From the NCBI RefSeq assembly GCF_001976145.1, contig NZ_MOXD01000006.1, positions 1 through 64,000 on the forward strand: a stretch of 64,000 nucleotides of DNA. The letters are read 5' to 3'. The stretch is from Serratia oryzae. Its GTDB lineage: Bacteria; Pseudomonadota; Gammaproteobacteria; Enterobacterales; Enterobacteriaceae. The position numbers were made by a program, and so were the translations under genes. Positions 21,145-31,557 of this stretch are shown here, one piece after another (position 1 is the stretch's first letter; every line of letters starts with the position of its first letter). The notes under the pieces are model-generated. The model saw only the letters and a program-made list of their open reading frames with translations. It did no database searches and was not told where the DNA came from.

Positions 21145-22662
21145 TTATTTGCTCGGGCGCATGGCCGGGAACAGGATCACGTCACGGATAGTGTGGCTGT
21201 TGGTCAACAGCATCACCATACGGTCGATACCGATCCCCAAGCCTGCTGTTGGTGGCAGGCCATGTTCCAACGCCGTCACGTAGTCTTCGTCGTAGAACAT
21301 CGCTTCGTCATCACCCGCATCTTTAGCGGCAACCTGGTCAGCAAAACGCTGCGCCTGATCTTCTGCGTCGTTCAGCTCAGAGAAACCGTTACCGATTTCA
21401 CGGCCACCGATAAAGAACTCGAAGCGATCGGTGATTTCCGGGTTCTGATCGTTACGGCGCGCCAGCGGGGAAACTTCCGCCGGGTATTCGGTAATAAAGG
21501 TTGGCTGAATCAGGTGGCTTTCCGCCGTCTCTTCGAAAATCTCGGTGACGACGCGGCCAAGGCCCCAGCTCTTCTCAACCTTGATGCCAATGGATTCAGC
21601 AATCGCTACCGCTTTCGCCATATCGTTCAGATCGTTCAGATCGGTCTCAGGGCGATACTTTTTGATCGCCTCTTTCATGGTCAGCTTTTCAAACGGTTTG
21701 CCGAAGTCGAACACTTCATCGCCATACTGCACTTGGGTATTACCCAACACATCCTGCGCCAGCGTGCGGAACAACGACTCGGTCAGTTCGATCAGATCTT
21801 TATAATCCGCATACGCCATATAGAGTTCCATCATGGTGAACTCTGGGTTATGACGCGGAGAAACGCCTTCGTTGCGGAAGTTACGGTTGATTTCGAACAC
21901 GCGCTCGAACCCACCGACCACCAGGCGCTTCAGATACAGTTCTGGCGCGATACGCAGGTACATATCGATATCCAGCGCATTGTGGTGAGTGACAAACGGA
22001 CGGGCAGAAGCACCGCCAGGGATCACCTGCATCATTGGGGTTTCGACTTCCATAAAGCCGCGGCCCACCATGAAGTTACGGATCCCCGCCATCACCTGTG
22101 AACGCACTTTAAACGTATTACGCGATTCTTCGTTGGCGATCAGATCCAGATAACGCTGGCGATAACGGGTTTCCTGATCCGCCAAGCCGTGGAACTTGTC
22201 CGGCAGCGGACGCAGCGCTTTGGTCAACAGGCGCAGTTCGGTACAGTGAATGGAAAGCTCGCCGGTTTTGGTTTTGAACAGCTTGCCGCGGGCGCCGAGA
22301 ATATCGCCCAGATCCCACTTTTTGAACTGCTCGTTGTAAATGCCTTCAGCCAGATCGTCACGTGCCACGTAAAGCTGAATACGGCCCCCCACGTCCTGCA
22401 AGGTCACAAAAGAGGCTTTACCCATGATACGGCGGGTCATCATGCGGCCAGCCACCGTCACTTCTATGCCCAGCGCTTCCAGCTCTTCGTTATCTTTGCT
22501 GTCGTATGCTGCGTGCAGCTTGTCAGACGTGGTATCACGACGGAAATCGTTCGGGAACGCAATGCCGTTCTCGCGCAGCGCGGCCAGTTTTTCACGGCGT
22601 GACTGCAGCTCGTTATTGAGATCCAACGCCTGCTCGGCGCCTTGTGCTTGTTGCTCAGACAT
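21145..22662 (-). CDS. lysS: Lysyl-tRNA synthetase
   Basis: Class II synthetase that charges tRNA-Lys. The 505 aa include an N-terminal OB fold ([20 protein letters not shown]), motif 2 ([20 protein letters not shown]) and motif 3 near the end ([20 protein letters not shown]). Length agrees with E. coli LysS. It starts 10 bp after prfB, in the conserved prfB-lysS operon. It is the first core gene beyond the tRNA-Gly insertion point. Confidence 0.97.
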   Translation of the reverse strand: MSEQQAQGAEQALDLNNELQSRREKLAALRENGIAFPNDFRRDTTSDKLHAAYDSKDNEELEALGIEVTVAGRMMTRRIMGKASFVTLQDVGGRIQLYVARDDLAEGIYNEQFKKWDLGDILGARGKLFKTKTGELSIHCTELRLLTKALRPLPDKFHGLADQETRYRQRYLDLIANEESRNTFKVRSQVMAGIRNFMVGRGFMEVETPMMQVIPGGASARPFVTHHNALDIDMYLRIAPELYLKRLVVGGFERVFEINRNFRNEGVSPRHNPEFTMMELYMAYADYKDLIELTESLFRTLAQDVLGNTQVQYGDEVFDFGKPFEKLTMKEAIKKYRPETDLNDLNDMAKAVAIAESIGIKVEKSWGLGRVVTEIFEETAESHLIQPTFITEYPAEVSPLARRNDQNPEITDRFEFFIGGREIGNGFSELNDAEDQAQRFADQVAAKDAGDDEAMFYDEDYVTALEHGLPPTAGLGIGIDRMVMLLTNSHTIRDVILFPAMRPSK

Positions 22663-22671
22663 TCTTGTTCC

Positions 22672-23770
22672 TCATAACCCGGCTTTCAAACTTGCCTCAA
22701 TGAATTTATCCAGGTCGCCATCCAGTACGGCCTGCGTGTTACGCGTTTCTACGTTGGTGCGCAAATCCTTGATACGGGAGTCATCCAGCACATAAGAGCG
22801 GATCTGGCTGCCCCAGCCGATATCGGATTTGCTGTCTTCCAGCATTTGCTTGTCAGCATTTTTCTTTTGCATCTCATATTCATACAGCTTGGCGCGCAGC
22901 TGTTTGAAAGCCTGATCTTTGTTCTTATGCTGAGAGCGATCGTTCTGACACTGCACCACAATGTTGGTCGGCAAGTGAGTAATACGCACTGCGGACTCGG
23001 TTTTGTTCACGTGCTGGCCACCCGCGCCAGAAGCACGGTAAACGTCAATACGCAGGTCAGCCGGGTTGATGTCAATATCGATATCCTCGTCCACTTCCGG
23101 GTAAATAAACACCGAGCTGAAGGAGGTGTGGCGACGGCCACCGGAGTCGAATGGGCTCTTACGCACCAAGCGATGCACGCCGGTTTCAGTACGTAGCCAG
23201 CCAAATGCATAGTCGCCGATAATCTTGATAGTGGCAGACTTCAGGCCCGCGACGTCGCCGTCGGACTCTTCAATCACTTCCGTTTTGAAACCTTTCGCTT
23301 CGGCCCAACGCAGGTACATACGCAACAGCATGCTGGCCCAGTCCTGCGCTTCGGTGCCGCCGGAACCGGCCTGGATATCCAGGTAACAGTCTGCACTGTC
23401 GTATTCGCCAGAGAACATACGGCGGAATTCCAGTTGCTCCAGCTTGACGGTCAGTTGGTCAAGCTCAACCACCGCTTCATTAAAGGTTTCTTCGTCTTCC
23501 GCTTCGACCGCCAGTTCCAGCAGGCCGGAAACGTCTTCACAACCTTGTTCCATCTGATCGATGGTTTCAACAATGGCTTCCAGCGCCGAGCGCTCTTTGC
23601 CCAGCGCCTGTGCGCGTTCAGGTTCGTTCCAGACGTCCGGCTGTTCCAGCTCGGCGTTGACTTCTTCTAGGCGTTCTTTCTTGGCATCATAGTCAAAGAT
23701 ACCCCCTAAGAACGGCCGTCCGCTCAGACAGGTCCTGAATGCGGTTTTTTACCGGATTAATTTCAAACAT
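22672..23770 (-). CDS. prfB: Peptide chain release factor 2, programmed +1 frameshift
   Basis: RF2 terminates translation at UGA and UAA. Translation starts at 23770 ([14 protein letters not shown]), runs to an in-frame TGA at 23693-23695, and shifts +1 at CTT-TGA-C to yield 365 aa. The main frame carries the SPF recognition motif ([14 protein letters not shown]) and the catalytic GGQ ([14 protein letters not shown]). Low RF2 slows UGA decoding and favours the shift, so the gene regulates itself. It forms an operon with lysS. Confidence 0.96.
23693..23710 (-). promoter_or_regulatory. prfB +1 frameshift site
   Basis: Reading minus: an AGGGGG Shine-Dalgarno-like element, then TAT CTT TGA C. 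The spacing is that of the conserved E. coli prfB site, where anti-SD pairing and the slow TGA promote slippage on CTT. Confidence 0.95.
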
Positions 23771-23919
23771 GATTTTTAGCGTTCTTACGTTGATGTCGTC
23801 GATGGCGAAATGCCATTGGAACCGGTAATTCTAGCGGATCCAGCGGCCAGTTTATAGCGAGTTGGTCAGTTTTTGTGGCGAGAATGACTGGGGAGCCCGA
23901 AGGCACCCCAGGAAAAAGA

Positions 23920-25653
23920 CTAGCGCGGCCAGAGATGTTGGATCAGCAACTGCACATTGCGGTTGCCACGGAACTCGTTGACCTCCAGCTTGTAGGCCAG
24001 TTCGGCTTCTTTCACGCTGCTGTCGGGCCACAGCGTCGTATCGATGTTGAAGGCGATGCCATCCAGCAACGGGCCGCCGCCGAGCGGTTCCACCATCAGT
24101 TTCAGGTGTTTCTCTCCCACCAGCCGCTGCTGCAGAATGCGGAATTTACCGTCGAAGGTCGGTTCCGGGAATGCCTGCCCCCATGGCCCGCCCTCACGCA
24201 GCAGTTCTGCTGTGGTTAACGTCAGTTCCTGTATTGCCAGTTCGCCATCGGACCAGATCACCCCTTCCAACATTGCCGGATCGAGCCATTCCCCCACCAG
24301 GTCGCCAAAGCACTGGCGGAACTCATCAAACTTGGCTTCTTCGAGCGATAAACCGGCGGCCATCGCATGGCCGCCAAACTTCAGCATCAGCCCCGGGTTC
24401 AGAGTGTCGAGCCGCTCCAGCGCATCACGCATGTGCAGCCCGGCCACCGAGCGGCCAGAACCTTTCAGAATACCATCCCCCGCCGGAGCAAAGGCAATCA
24501 CCGGGCGGTGGAAACGTTCTTTGATGCGTGAAGCCAGAATGCCGACTACGCCCTGATGCCATTCTGGATGGTACATCGCCAATCCGTAAGGCAGCTCGGT
24601 GGTAGAGCGCTCCAACTGATCGCACAGTTGCAGCGCTTCTACCTGCATGCCCTGCTCGATTTCACGCCGGGTCTGATTCAGCGCGTCGAGATCGTTGGCC
24701 AGCATACGGGCCTGGGCGATGTCGTCACTCAGCAGTAAAGCCACGCCGATCGACATATCATCCAACCGCCCGGCAGCGTTGAGCCGTGGGCCAAGGGAGA
24801 AACCGAGATCGCTTGCCGCCAACTGGCGCGCATCACGGTTCGCCACCTCCAGCAAGGCACGGATGCCTGGCCGACATTTACCGGCGCGAATGCGGCTCAG
24901 GCCCTGATGCACCAGAATACGGTTATTGGCATCCAGCGGCACCACGTCCGCCACCGTCCCCAAGGCCACCAGATCCAGCAGTTCTGCCAGATTAGGCACG
25001 GCCAATGTCCGCTGTTCGAACCAGCCGCAGTCGCGCAGCCGAGCACGCAGCGCCAGCATCAGGTAAAAGGCTACGCCGACACCGGCTAAGGATTTGGAGG
25101 GGAACTCACAGCCACGCAGGTTGGGGTTAACGATCGCTTCCGCCGCGGGCAGCGTTTCGCCCGGCAGATGGTGATCGGTAACCAGCACCTGCATTCCTTT
25201 TGCGTGCGCCAGATCAACCCCTGCATGGGAAGAAATGCCGTTATCCACGGTGACGATCAGTTCGGCACCGCGCACCGCCACCTGTTCTACCACTTCCGGG
25301 CTCAGGCCGTACCCATCTTCAAAACGGTTTGGCACCAGATAATCGACGGCGCTACAGCCCATGCTGCGCAGTGCCAGCACCGTCAGTGCGGTGCTGGTAG
25401 CACCATCGGCATCAAAATCACCCACGACCATAATGCGCCGGCGCTCGACCATGGCCTGCTGCAGGAGAGTGACCGCCGCGTCGATACCGTCCAGTTGCTG
25501 CCAGGGCAGCATACCTTTAACGCCACGTTCCAGTTCCTGTTCACCCTTAACCCCACGCAAAGCGTATAGACGGCGCAACAGCGGTGGTAAACTGGCAGGC
25601 AGATGGCTGGCGTCCGCCGCCTCACGGCGGCGTAATTGGGTTTTAATACTCAC
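23920..25653 (-). CDS. recJ: Single-stranded-DNA-specific exonuclease RecJ
   Basis: 5'-3' exonuclease for RecF-pathway recombination and mismatch repair. DHH-family motifs are visible: VVGDFDADGATSTAL near residue 80, VTVDNGISSHAGVD and VTDHHLPGE (DHH) near 160, and the DHHA1-like glycine-rich segment LKFGGHAMAAGLSLEE near 400. A C-terminal OB fold follows. The 577 aa agree with E. coli. The start is 7 bp after the dsbC stop, so both genes are probably cotranscribed. Confidence 0.96.
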   Translation of the reverse strand: MSIKTQLRRREAADASHLPASLPPLLRRLYALRGVKGEQELERGVKGMLPWQQLDGIDAAVTLLQQAMVERRRIMVVGDFDADGATSTALTVLALRSMGCSAVDYLVPNRFEDGYGLSPEVVEQVAVRGAELIVTVDNGISSHAGVDLAHAKGMQVLVTDHHLPGETLPAAEAIVNPNLRGCEFPSKSLAGVGVAFYLMLALRARLRDCGWFEQRTLAVPNLAELLDLVALGTVADVVPLDANNRILVHQGLSRIRAGKCRPGIRALLEVANRDARQLAASDLGFSLGPRLNAAGRLDDMSIGVALLLSDDIAQARMLANDLDALNQTRREIEQGMQVEALQLCDQLERSTTELPYGLAMYHPEWHQGVVGILASRIKERFHRPVIAFAPAGDGILKGSGRSVAGLHMRDALERLDTLNPGLMLKFGGHAMAAGLSLEEAKFDEFRQCFGDLVGEWLDPAMLEGVIWSDGELAIQELTLTTAELLREGGPWGQAFPEPTFDGKFRILQQRLVGEKHLKLMVEPLGGGPLLDGIAFNIDTTLWPDSSVKEAELAYKLEVNEFRGNRNVQLLIQHLWPR

Positions 25654-25659
25654 TGGCTC

Positions 25660-26373
25660 TTATTTCTTTGCGGCTGAGGCAGCGTGTGCATCCAGCATCG
25701 CGGCCATTTCTTTCGGGCCTTGGTAGCCTGGGATCAACATGCCATTTTGCAGAACGATAGCGGGGGTGCCTTGAACGCCAAACTGTACGCCTAGCGCATA
25801 GTGCTTGCTGATGTCAGTTTTGCAGGTGGCAGGCGAGATCGCATCACCTTTCAGAGCGGCGTCGAAAGCTTTGGCTTTATCGGCAGAGCACCAGATCGAT
25901 TGCATGTCTTTCTCAGCCTGTGAATTCAGGCCCTGGCGCGGGAACGCCAGATAACGCACGGTGATCCCCAGCTCGTTATACTCTTTCATCTGCTCGTGCA
26001 GTTTGTGGCAATAGCCGCAGGTGATATCGGTAAACACGGTGATCACGTGTTTTTCGTTTGCAGCTTTATAGACGATCATCTGATCTTTCAGCGCTTCCAG
26101 CTTGGTGACCAACAGTTGGTTGGTGACGTTAACCGGCTCTGCGCCGCTGACGTCATACAGCGGCCCTTGCAGCACATGTTTACCGTCTTCCGTGATATAC
26201 AGCACGCCGTTCTCGGTCAGGACGGTTTTCAGGCCAGCAGCCGGTGAAGGTTGCACATCGGCCTGTTTGATCCCCAGGCTGCCGAGCGCTTGTTGAATCG
26301 CTGCATCGTCAGCGTGAACCGCGCCGGTAAATGAAGCCACCAGCATAGAGAGCAGCATTACACCTTTTTTCAT
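25660..26373 (-). CDS. dsbC: Periplasmic disulfide isomerase DsbC
   Basis: The protein has a Sec signal peptide (MKKGVMLLSMLVASFTGAVH, cleaved after AVHA), an N-terminal dimerisation domain and a thioredoxin domain with the active site CGYC (FTDITCGYCHKLHEQMKEYN). A second pair, the structural disulfide, is Cys162 and Cys182 (approximate; IWCSADKA...ATCKTD). It rearranges wrong disulfides in the periplasm and is kept reduced by DsbD. 237 aa is the normal length. It sits in the xerD-dsbC-recJ-prfB-lysS string. Confidence 0.96.
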   Translation of the reverse strand: MKKGVMLLSMLVASFTGAVHADDAAIQQALGSLGIKQADVQPSPAAGLKTVLTENGVLYITEDGKHVLQGPLYDVSGAEPVNVTNQLLVTKLEALKDQMIVYKAANEKHVITVFTDITCGYCHKLHEQMKEYNELGITVRYLAFPRQGLNSQAEKDMQSIWCSADKAKAFDAALKGDAISPATCKTDISKHYALGVQFGVQGTPAIVLQNGMLIPGYQGPKEMAAMLDAHAASAAKK

Positions 26374-26400
26374 TCTTTCAATCCTTTCAGACCCTGCACG

Positions 26401-27300
26401 TCAGGCGCGCGGGTGATGCTGTTGATGTAGCTGTTTCAACCGTTCGGTCGCTACATGTGTATAAATTTGCGTGGTCGAGAGGTCACTATGCCCCAATAAC
26501 ATCTGTACGACACGGAGATCGGCACCATGGTTCAGTAAATGGGTGGCGAAAGCATGGCGCAGCACATGCGGAGACAGCCGTTCGCTGTCAATACCGGCTA
26601 GGATCGCATAGTGTTTGATGCGATGCCAGAACGTCTGTCGGGTCATTTGCTGGCTGCGGTTGCTGGGGAATAACACATCCAGCGTTTGGCCATTCAGCAT
26701 CCACGGGCGGCCATGCTCCAGATAATTTTCAATCCAGTACACCGCTTCTTCACCCAGCGGCACCAACCGTTCCTTATTCCCTTTACCGATCACCCGTACC
26801 ACTCCCTGCCGCAGGCTGACATCGCTGATGGTCAGCCCCACCAGTTCCGATACGCGCAACCCGGTGGCATACAACACTTCCAGCATCGCTTTATCGCGCA
26901 GTTCCAGCGGCTGATCGACACAAGGGGCCTGCAACAGGGCTTCAACCTGCGCCTCGCTCAAATCTTTCGGCAGCCGCTGCGGCAGCTTGGGCGAGGCCAG
27001 CAGCGCGGTTGGGTCGTCTTCCCGCAGCTTTTCACGGTAAAAATATTGGAATAAACGGCGCATTGCGCTCAACAGGCGGGCTGAGCTGGTGGCTTTGTAT
27101 CCCCCCTCAACCCGTTCGGCGAGAAATGCCTGCAAATCCAGCGCTTCGGCCTGCAACAGGCTGCTGTTATGGTGCTCCAGCCAGCCTGCCAACGCCTGCA
27201 GATCCAAGCGGTAAGAGGCCAACGTATTCTCCGCCAGATTGCGTTCAAGCCATAGCGCATCCAGGAATTGCTCAATCAGCGCACTTTCTTGCTGTCGCAT
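26401..27300 (-). CDS. xerD: Tyrosine recombinase XerD
   Basis: XerD acts with XerC at the dif site to resolve chromosome dimers. The 299 aa contain a SAM-like N-domain and the catalytic set: Arg ([13 protein letters not shown]), Lys ([12 protein letters not shown]), H-x-x-R ([14 protein letters not shown]), a third His ([11 protein letters not shown]) and the nucleophile Tyr ([11 protein letters not shown]). All are intact. It is followed by dsbC at 27 bp. Confidence 0.97.
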   Translation of the reverse strand: MRQQESALIEQFLDALWLERNLAENTLASYRLDLQALAGWLEHHNSSLLQAEALDLQAFLAERVEGGYKATSSARLLSAMRRLFQYFYREKLREDDPTALLASPKLPQRLPKDLSEAQVEALLQAPCVDQPLELRDKAMLEVLYATGLRVSELVGLTISDVSLRQGVVRVIGKGNKERLVPLGEEAVYWIENYLEHGRPWMLNGQTLDVLFPSNRSQQMTRQTFWHRIKHYAILAGIDSERLSPHVLRHAFATHLLNHGADLRVVQMLLGHSDLSTTQIYTHVATERLKQLHQQHHPRA

Positions 27301-27407
27301 CGGCTCCTCTCTCTTGTTACGTTTATGCCCCCGGCATTATGCCTGAAGCCAGCACAAATCTGGTACACTCCTGGTCATTCTCGGTACGGTTATATAGCGA
27401 TTTATAC

Positions 27408-27926
27408 ATGAAGATTGGTCTGTTTTACGGCTCCAGCACCTGCTACACCGAAATGGCGGCAGAAAAAATCCGTGAGATTCTGGGTGAAGACCTGGTCGAC
27501 CTGCACAACCTGAAAGACGTCTCCCCCAAGCGGATGGAGGAATACGCCATCCTGATCCTCGGCATTCCTACCTGGGATTTCGGCGAACTGCAAGAGGACT
27601 GGGAGGCCATCTGGCCGCAACTGGGTGAGCTTGATCTGCAAGGCAAAATTGTTGCCATGTACGGAATGGGCGATCAGTTAGGTTACGGCGAGTGGTTTCT
27701 GGATGCGCTGGGGATGCTGCACGATCGTCTGGCTCCGCTTGGCGTGCAGTTTATCGGCTTTTGGCCGACCGAAGGCTTTGAGTTCACCAGCCCGAAGCCC
27801 CTCAGCGCCGATGGCAAACACTTTGTCGGCCTGGCGCTGGATGAGGTGAATCAGTACGAGCAGAGCGAAGAACGCTTGCAACAGTGGTGCGAACAGATCC
27901 TGCTGGAGATGGAGCCGCTGCTGTAA
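27408..27926 (+). CDS. fldB: Flavodoxin FldB
   Basis: This 172-aa flavodoxin transfers single electrons through FMN. The start ATG at 27408 gives [20 protein letters not shown], where the phosphate-binding loop T/S-x-T-x-x-T/S is represented by [24 protein letters not shown] and [12 protein letters not shown] are the flavin-facing loops. The length matches the FldB subfamily. The frame extends further upstream but overlaps xerD's start region, so that extension is rejected. It is divergent from xerD. Confidence 0.95.
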   Translation: MKIGLFYGSSTCYTEMAAEKIREILGEDLVDLHNLKDVSPKRMEEYAILILGIPTWDFGELQEDWEAIWPQLGELDLQGKIVAMYGMGDQLGYGEWFLDALGMLHDRLAPLGVQFIGFWPTEGFEFTSPKPLSADGKHFVGLALDEVNQYEQSEERLQQWCEQILLEMEPLL

Positions 27927-27930
27927 AGCC

Positions 27931-27954
27931 AACGGGCGCGGAGGTGCGCCCGTT
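27931..27954. terminator. Hairpin between convergent fldB and creD
   Basis: AACGGGCGC and GCGCCCGTT form a 9-bp stem. There is no strong T tract on either side. Confidence 0.5.
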
Positions 27955-27961
27955 GCGTGAA

Positions 27962-29362
27962 TTACTTCCACAATCTAAAACGATTATCACCGTTACTGGC
28001 CGGTGCTTCACCGGTTTCAACGGCCCCCTCGGCCTTGGTATCATTCCCCTTCAGCCGCGCCGCATCGGCCACCTGATACCAGTCCAGCTTGCGTGTCAGC
28101 AGCATGATGCCAGCCAGGACACCAAACAGCAGCACCGATCCCAACACCAGCGCGTTATCTTCTGACTGCAACAGCAGATACAGCACGCCATACAGCAACA
28201 ACAGGCTGGCAGCGAACAACGCACCACGCAGCTTGCCGCGCAATACGGCGCTGAGGTAGAAGGCAATCAGTCCGCTGCAAGCCAGGCTGGCCAGCAGATA
28301 GGCCACGTCAAAGCCAAGATGCTCCGAGAAAGCCAGCAGAATCAGGTAGAACAACACCAATGCCGCCCCCACCAGCAGGTACTGAATCGGGTGCACCCGC
28401 AGCCCGGTGAGGGTTTCAAACAGGAAGAACGCCATAAACGTCAGCCCAAGGAACAACACCGCATACTTTACCGCGCGCTCGGTCAGTTGGTAGTGATCCA
28501 CCGGTTCGATCAGGCTGGTGGTGAACGTCGGCAATTTCTCCTCCTCAACCATACCGTTATCATAGAGAAACGCACTGTTGATATTGTTGGCAAACCAGGT
28601 GCTGCGCCAGCGCGCGGTGAAGCCGTTCTCCGTCACTTTGCGTTCATCAGGCAGGAAATTGCCGAGAAAATTCGGATGCGGCCAGTTGCTCTGCAATACC
28701 AGTTCAGAACTGCGCCCCAGCGGCACCAGAGACAGGCTGCTGGTCCCGGCCAGAGTCAGGGTGAAATCCGCGTCTAAGCCGTGCTGCTGTAAAGATTCCA
28801 GTGCCAGCGGCGCATGGATCCCCTGAGAAAGCCCCGCCACCAGCGTACCCGGCTCAAACGCCGCCTGCTGCTGCACGCCGTTCAGTGTTGAAATACTCTT
28901 GATGCCGCGCGAGTCGCTCAGTGACACCAACAAGAAGGGCTGGCCGATGGTCACATTGCTGCTTTGCAAATCCTCCAGATCGGGTTGAGCAAACTTGACC
29001 TGGAACTTCAGTGGCCCCTGATACACCTGCGTCTGGTAGATCCCCAACTTGCGGACTTCAACATTGGGCTTGCCATCCACCAGCAACGATTCCGGCAGCA
29101 CAAAGCGCTGATGGCGGCTCACCTGCAGGTAGGTTTCCCCTTTATCATCTTTCTTCTCTTCCCGCAGGGTATAGGGGATGACGATCAGCGGCCCGAGGAT
29201 CCGCTGTGCCCGGCTGGTACTTTCGCTCACCTGCCCAACCACGCTCTGCCGGTAGCCACTGCGCTCCTGCACTACATCCATCAGTTGCGCTATGGGGATC
29301 ATCATCAGGATCATTAATCCCAACAGGGTGGTTATTTTCCAAAACAACACTGATTTAAACAT
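27962..29362 (-). CDS. creD: Inner membrane protein CreD
   Basis: CreD is a CreBC-regulated inner membrane protein linked to envelope stress and beta-lactam response. The 466 aa begin with a membrane helix (SVLFWKITTLLGLMILMMIP), followed by a large periplasmic domain and a cluster of five or six helices from about residue 300 (YAVLFLGLTFMAFFLFETLT and on). The C-terminal tail (GAVETGEAPASNGDNRFRLW) is longer than in E. coli. A cre tag lies upstream, so CreB should control it. Confidence 0.94.
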   Translation of the reverse strand: MFKSVLFWKITTLLGLMILMMIPIAQLMDVVQERSGYRQSVVGQVSESTSRAQRILGPLIVIPYTLREEKKDDKGETYLQVSRHQRFVLPESLLVDGKPNVEVRKLGIYQTQVYQGPLKFQVKFAQPDLEDLQSSNVTIGQPFLLVSLSDSRGIKSISTLNGVQQQAAFEPGTLVAGLSQGIHAPLALESLQQHGLDADFTLTLAGTSSLSLVPLGRSSELVLQSNWPHPNFLGNFLPDERKVTENGFTARWRSTWFANNINSAFLYDNGMVEEEKLPTFTTSLIEPVDHYQLTERAVKYAVLFLGLTFMAFFLFETLTGLRVHPIQYLLVGAALVLFYLILLAFSEHLGFDVAYLLASLACSGLIAFYLSAVLRGKLRGALFAASLLLLYGVLYLLLQSEDNALVLGSVLLFGVLAGIMLLTRKLDWYQVADAARLKGNDTKAEGAVETGEAPASNGDNRFRLWK

Positions 29363-29429
29363 CGCTGCGTACTCCTTGTAGGTAATGGCGCAACAATAGA
29401 ACCGGCAGGTGAAAACAGAATGTGGCTAT

Positions 29430-29445
29430 GTGAAGGGAAGGTGAA
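29430..29445 (-). promoter_or_regulatory. cre tag (CreB-binding site) before creD
   Basis: On the minus strand TTCACCTTCCCTTCAC fits the TTCAC-N6-TTCAC consensus exactly. It lies between the creC stop and creD, so creD has its own CreB-activated promoter. Confidence 0.85.
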
Positions 29446-29446
29446 G

Positions 29447-30865
29447 TCAGAGCGATAAAGTGAGCGTTGCCGCCACGCCGTGCGGCTGCAGGTTGTGCAA
29501 ACGGATGGTGCCACGGTGCAGACGCGCCACTTCCTGCACAAAGTTCAGCCCCAGGCCGCTGCTTTTGGCTTTATCTGCACGCGCCAGCGAATAAAAACGC
29601 TCGAACACCTTATCCAGCGCGTAATCCGGAATGCCGCTGCCGGTATCGCTGACGGTGATCTGATAGTGCTGTTCCAGCCGTGCTCCTTGAATGCTGATGG
29701 TTCCCCCCGCCGGGGTGAAATCCAGCGCGTTATCCAACAGGTTGCTCAACGCCTGGCCGAGCAGAAAGGCATCGCCGGTCAGGGTCGCGTCGGCCAGTTC
29801 CCTGGTTTGGAGGGTGATGCCGCGCTGTGCGGCCTGCGCCTCTTTGCCAGCAATCGCCTGCCGCAGCAAGGGCTGCAGAGCCACCGGAGCCAATTCCAGC
29901 CCAGGCCTGCTTTCCAGCCGTGCCTGGACCAGCAGCTTGTCGACCAGTTGCTGGATGCGGGCACTCTGCTGTTCGATGTTGGTCAAAAAACGCTTGGCAG
30001 TTGCCGGTGGTGGAGACTCCTGCAACAGCTCGGCGGCACCACGGATTGCTGCCAGCGGGCTTTTCAGCTCATGGGTCAGGGTGTGCACGTATTGCTCGAT
30101 ATAGGCTTTGCCTTCCAGCTTCAGGCGCATGCTTTCTAACGCCTGCGCCAGTTGGGCCAACTCAGCGCTGCCCATCTGCGGCAGCGGAATTGCTTCACCT
30201 TGAGCCACGCCGTCGGCGTAACGCACCAGGCGGCTAATCGAGCGGTTGATCCACCAGACAAACCCCAAGCCAATCGCCAAGGCGATCCCCAGCAGCACCG
30301 CGCCCGCCAGCAGGATCCGCCGCTCGCTGCGCCGGATCACCGGCACCATACTGCTGTTCGGCTTGCCCACGCTCAGCACACCGATAATCTGCCCCTGTTC
30401 TATCACCGGCGCAGCCACGTACATAATAGAGCTGCTTTCATCGTCAGGGATCATGCGCGTGCTGCGAGCACCGTACTGGCCACGCAGCGTCAGATAAACA
30501 TCATTCCAGCGCGAGTAATCCTGCCCCAGAGCCTGACCGCCGGAATCAAAAATCACCTTGCCGCGGCTATCAGTCAGATACACACGGTACTCATTGCGAT
30601 CTTTACGGATGCCAGCAATATTGGCACCGATTGGCCGCTGGTTCAGTTGGGCAAAAGCCTGTGCCAACTGGCCGTAGGCGGCGTCGCCGTGTTTCATATC
30701 CAAACGGGCGATCTGCGCCAGCAGATTGGCGGTATCCACTAGCGTGCCCTCGGTGGCACGCCGTACCCCAGGCTTCACTTCCTGCACAAAAATGCTTAAG
30801 ACGAAATAACCGGCCACCGCCACAATCAGGAAATACCCTAACAGCAGACGCAGGCCGATCTTCAT
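29447..30865 (-). CDS. creC: Sensor histidine kinase CreC
   Basis: Membrane-bound sensor of the CreBC system, which responds to carbon source and growth conditions. The 472 aa contain an N-terminal membrane helix (GLRLLLGYFLIVAVAGYFVL), a periplasmic sensor part, a second helix (ILLAGAVLLGIALAIGLGFV, about 190), HAMP, the H box (THELKSPLAAIRGAAELL), an N box (LSNLLDNALDFTP) and G boxes (DTGSGIPDYAL; KSSGLGLNFV). The start overlaps the creB stop by 4 bp (ATGA-type). Confidence 0.95.
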   Translation of the reverse strand: MKIGLRLLLGYFLIVAVAGYFVLSIFVQEVKPGVRRATEGTLVDTANLLAQIARLDMKHGDAAYGQLAQAFAQLNQRPIGANIAGIRKDRNEYRVYLTDSRGKVIFDSGGQALGQDYSRWNDVYLTLRGQYGARSTRMIPDDESSSIMYVAAPVIEQGQIIGVLSVGKPNSSMVPVIRRSERRILLAGAVLLGIALAIGLGFVWWINRSISRLVRYADGVAQGEAIPLPQMGSAELAQLAQALESMRLKLEGKAYIEQYVHTLTHELKSPLAAIRGAAELLQESPPPATAKRFLTNIEQQSARIQQLVDKLLVQARLESRPGLELAPVALQPLLRQAIAGKEAQAAQRGITLQTRELADATLTGDAFLLGQALSNLLDNALDFTPAGGTISIQGARLEQHYQITVSDTGSGIPDYALDKVFERFYSLARADKAKSSGLGLNFVQEVARLHRGTIRLHNLQPHGVAATLTLSL

Positions 30866-31557
30866 GGTTGGCGGCTCACGCTGTAACCCAATCCCCGGTG
30901 GGTGTGGATCGGTGGCTCCCCGGCATCAATCGCCCGCAGTTTGGCGCGCAGCGTTTTGATGTGGGTATCGACGGTGCGATCCAGGCTCTCTTCCGCGTGG
31001 GCCCAAACGCTGTCCATCAGTTGTTGGCGCGAGAACACGCGCCCAGGCGCCAGCAGTAAGGTTTTCAGCAGCAGGAATTCATAGCGGGTCAGCGGCAACG
31101 GTTGCTGGTGATAGCTGATAGCAGCCCCCTCTTCGTCGAGGGTAAACGCGCCAAACTGATACAGGGTAGGCTGCTGCAGGCGTTGTTGTTTGTGCAACCG
31201 CCGCAGGATCGTTCTGACGCGAGCGCTGACCTCGCGCGGGGAAAAGGGTTTGGCGACATAGTCATCGGCACCGATCTCTAAGCCAATCAGACGATCGACC
31301 TCATCGCTGCGCGCGGTAAGAAACACAATGGGTAAATCTGCCGCCTGCGCCAGCAGCCGACGGCAAAGTTCAAAGCCATTGATATCGGGCAGGCCGACAT
31401 CGAGGATCGCCAACGCCGGTGCGCCCTGCGGCAAAGCCAGGAGCGCGGGTTCGCCACGATCAAACCAACGCACCTGAAAGCCTTCACTCTCTAAGGTATA
31501 AATCAAGGTATCGGCAATGCTGGGTTCGTCCTCCACCAGCCAGAGCAGCGGTTTCAT
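30862..31557 (-). CDS. creB: Response regulator CreB
   Basis: OmpR-family regulator of 231 aa. The receiver has acidic residues near 10-11 (LVEDEPSIADT), the phospho-acceptor Asp in AILDVGLPDINGFEL (about 53) and Lys in YVAKPFSPRE. The C-terminal winged helix (RYEFLLLKTLLLAPGRVFSR, then TVDTHIKTLRAKL) binds cre tags. It is coupled to creC and begins where the ygfX frame ends. Confidence 0.95.
   Translation of the reverse strand: MKPLLWLVEDEPSIADTLIYTLESEGFQVRWFDRGEPALLALPQGAPALAILDVGLPDINGFELCRRLLAQAADLPIVFLTARSDEVDRLIGLEIGADDYVAKPFSPREVSARVRTILRRLHKQQRLQQPTLYQFGAFTLDEEGAAISYHQQPLPLTRYEFLLLKTLLLAPGRVFSRQQLMDSVWAHAEESLDRTVDTHIKTLRAKLRAIDAGEPPIHTHRGLGYSVSRQP

Noticed and set aside
21130-22101. 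A 323-codon open frame antisense to lysS
   Set aside because: It is a shadow of lysS on the other strand, with His- and Arg-rich composition and no start signal.
27009-27407. Upstream extension of fldB by 133 codons
   Set aside because: It overlaps xerD in antisense and is unlike any flavodoxin; the ATG at 27408 fits the family.
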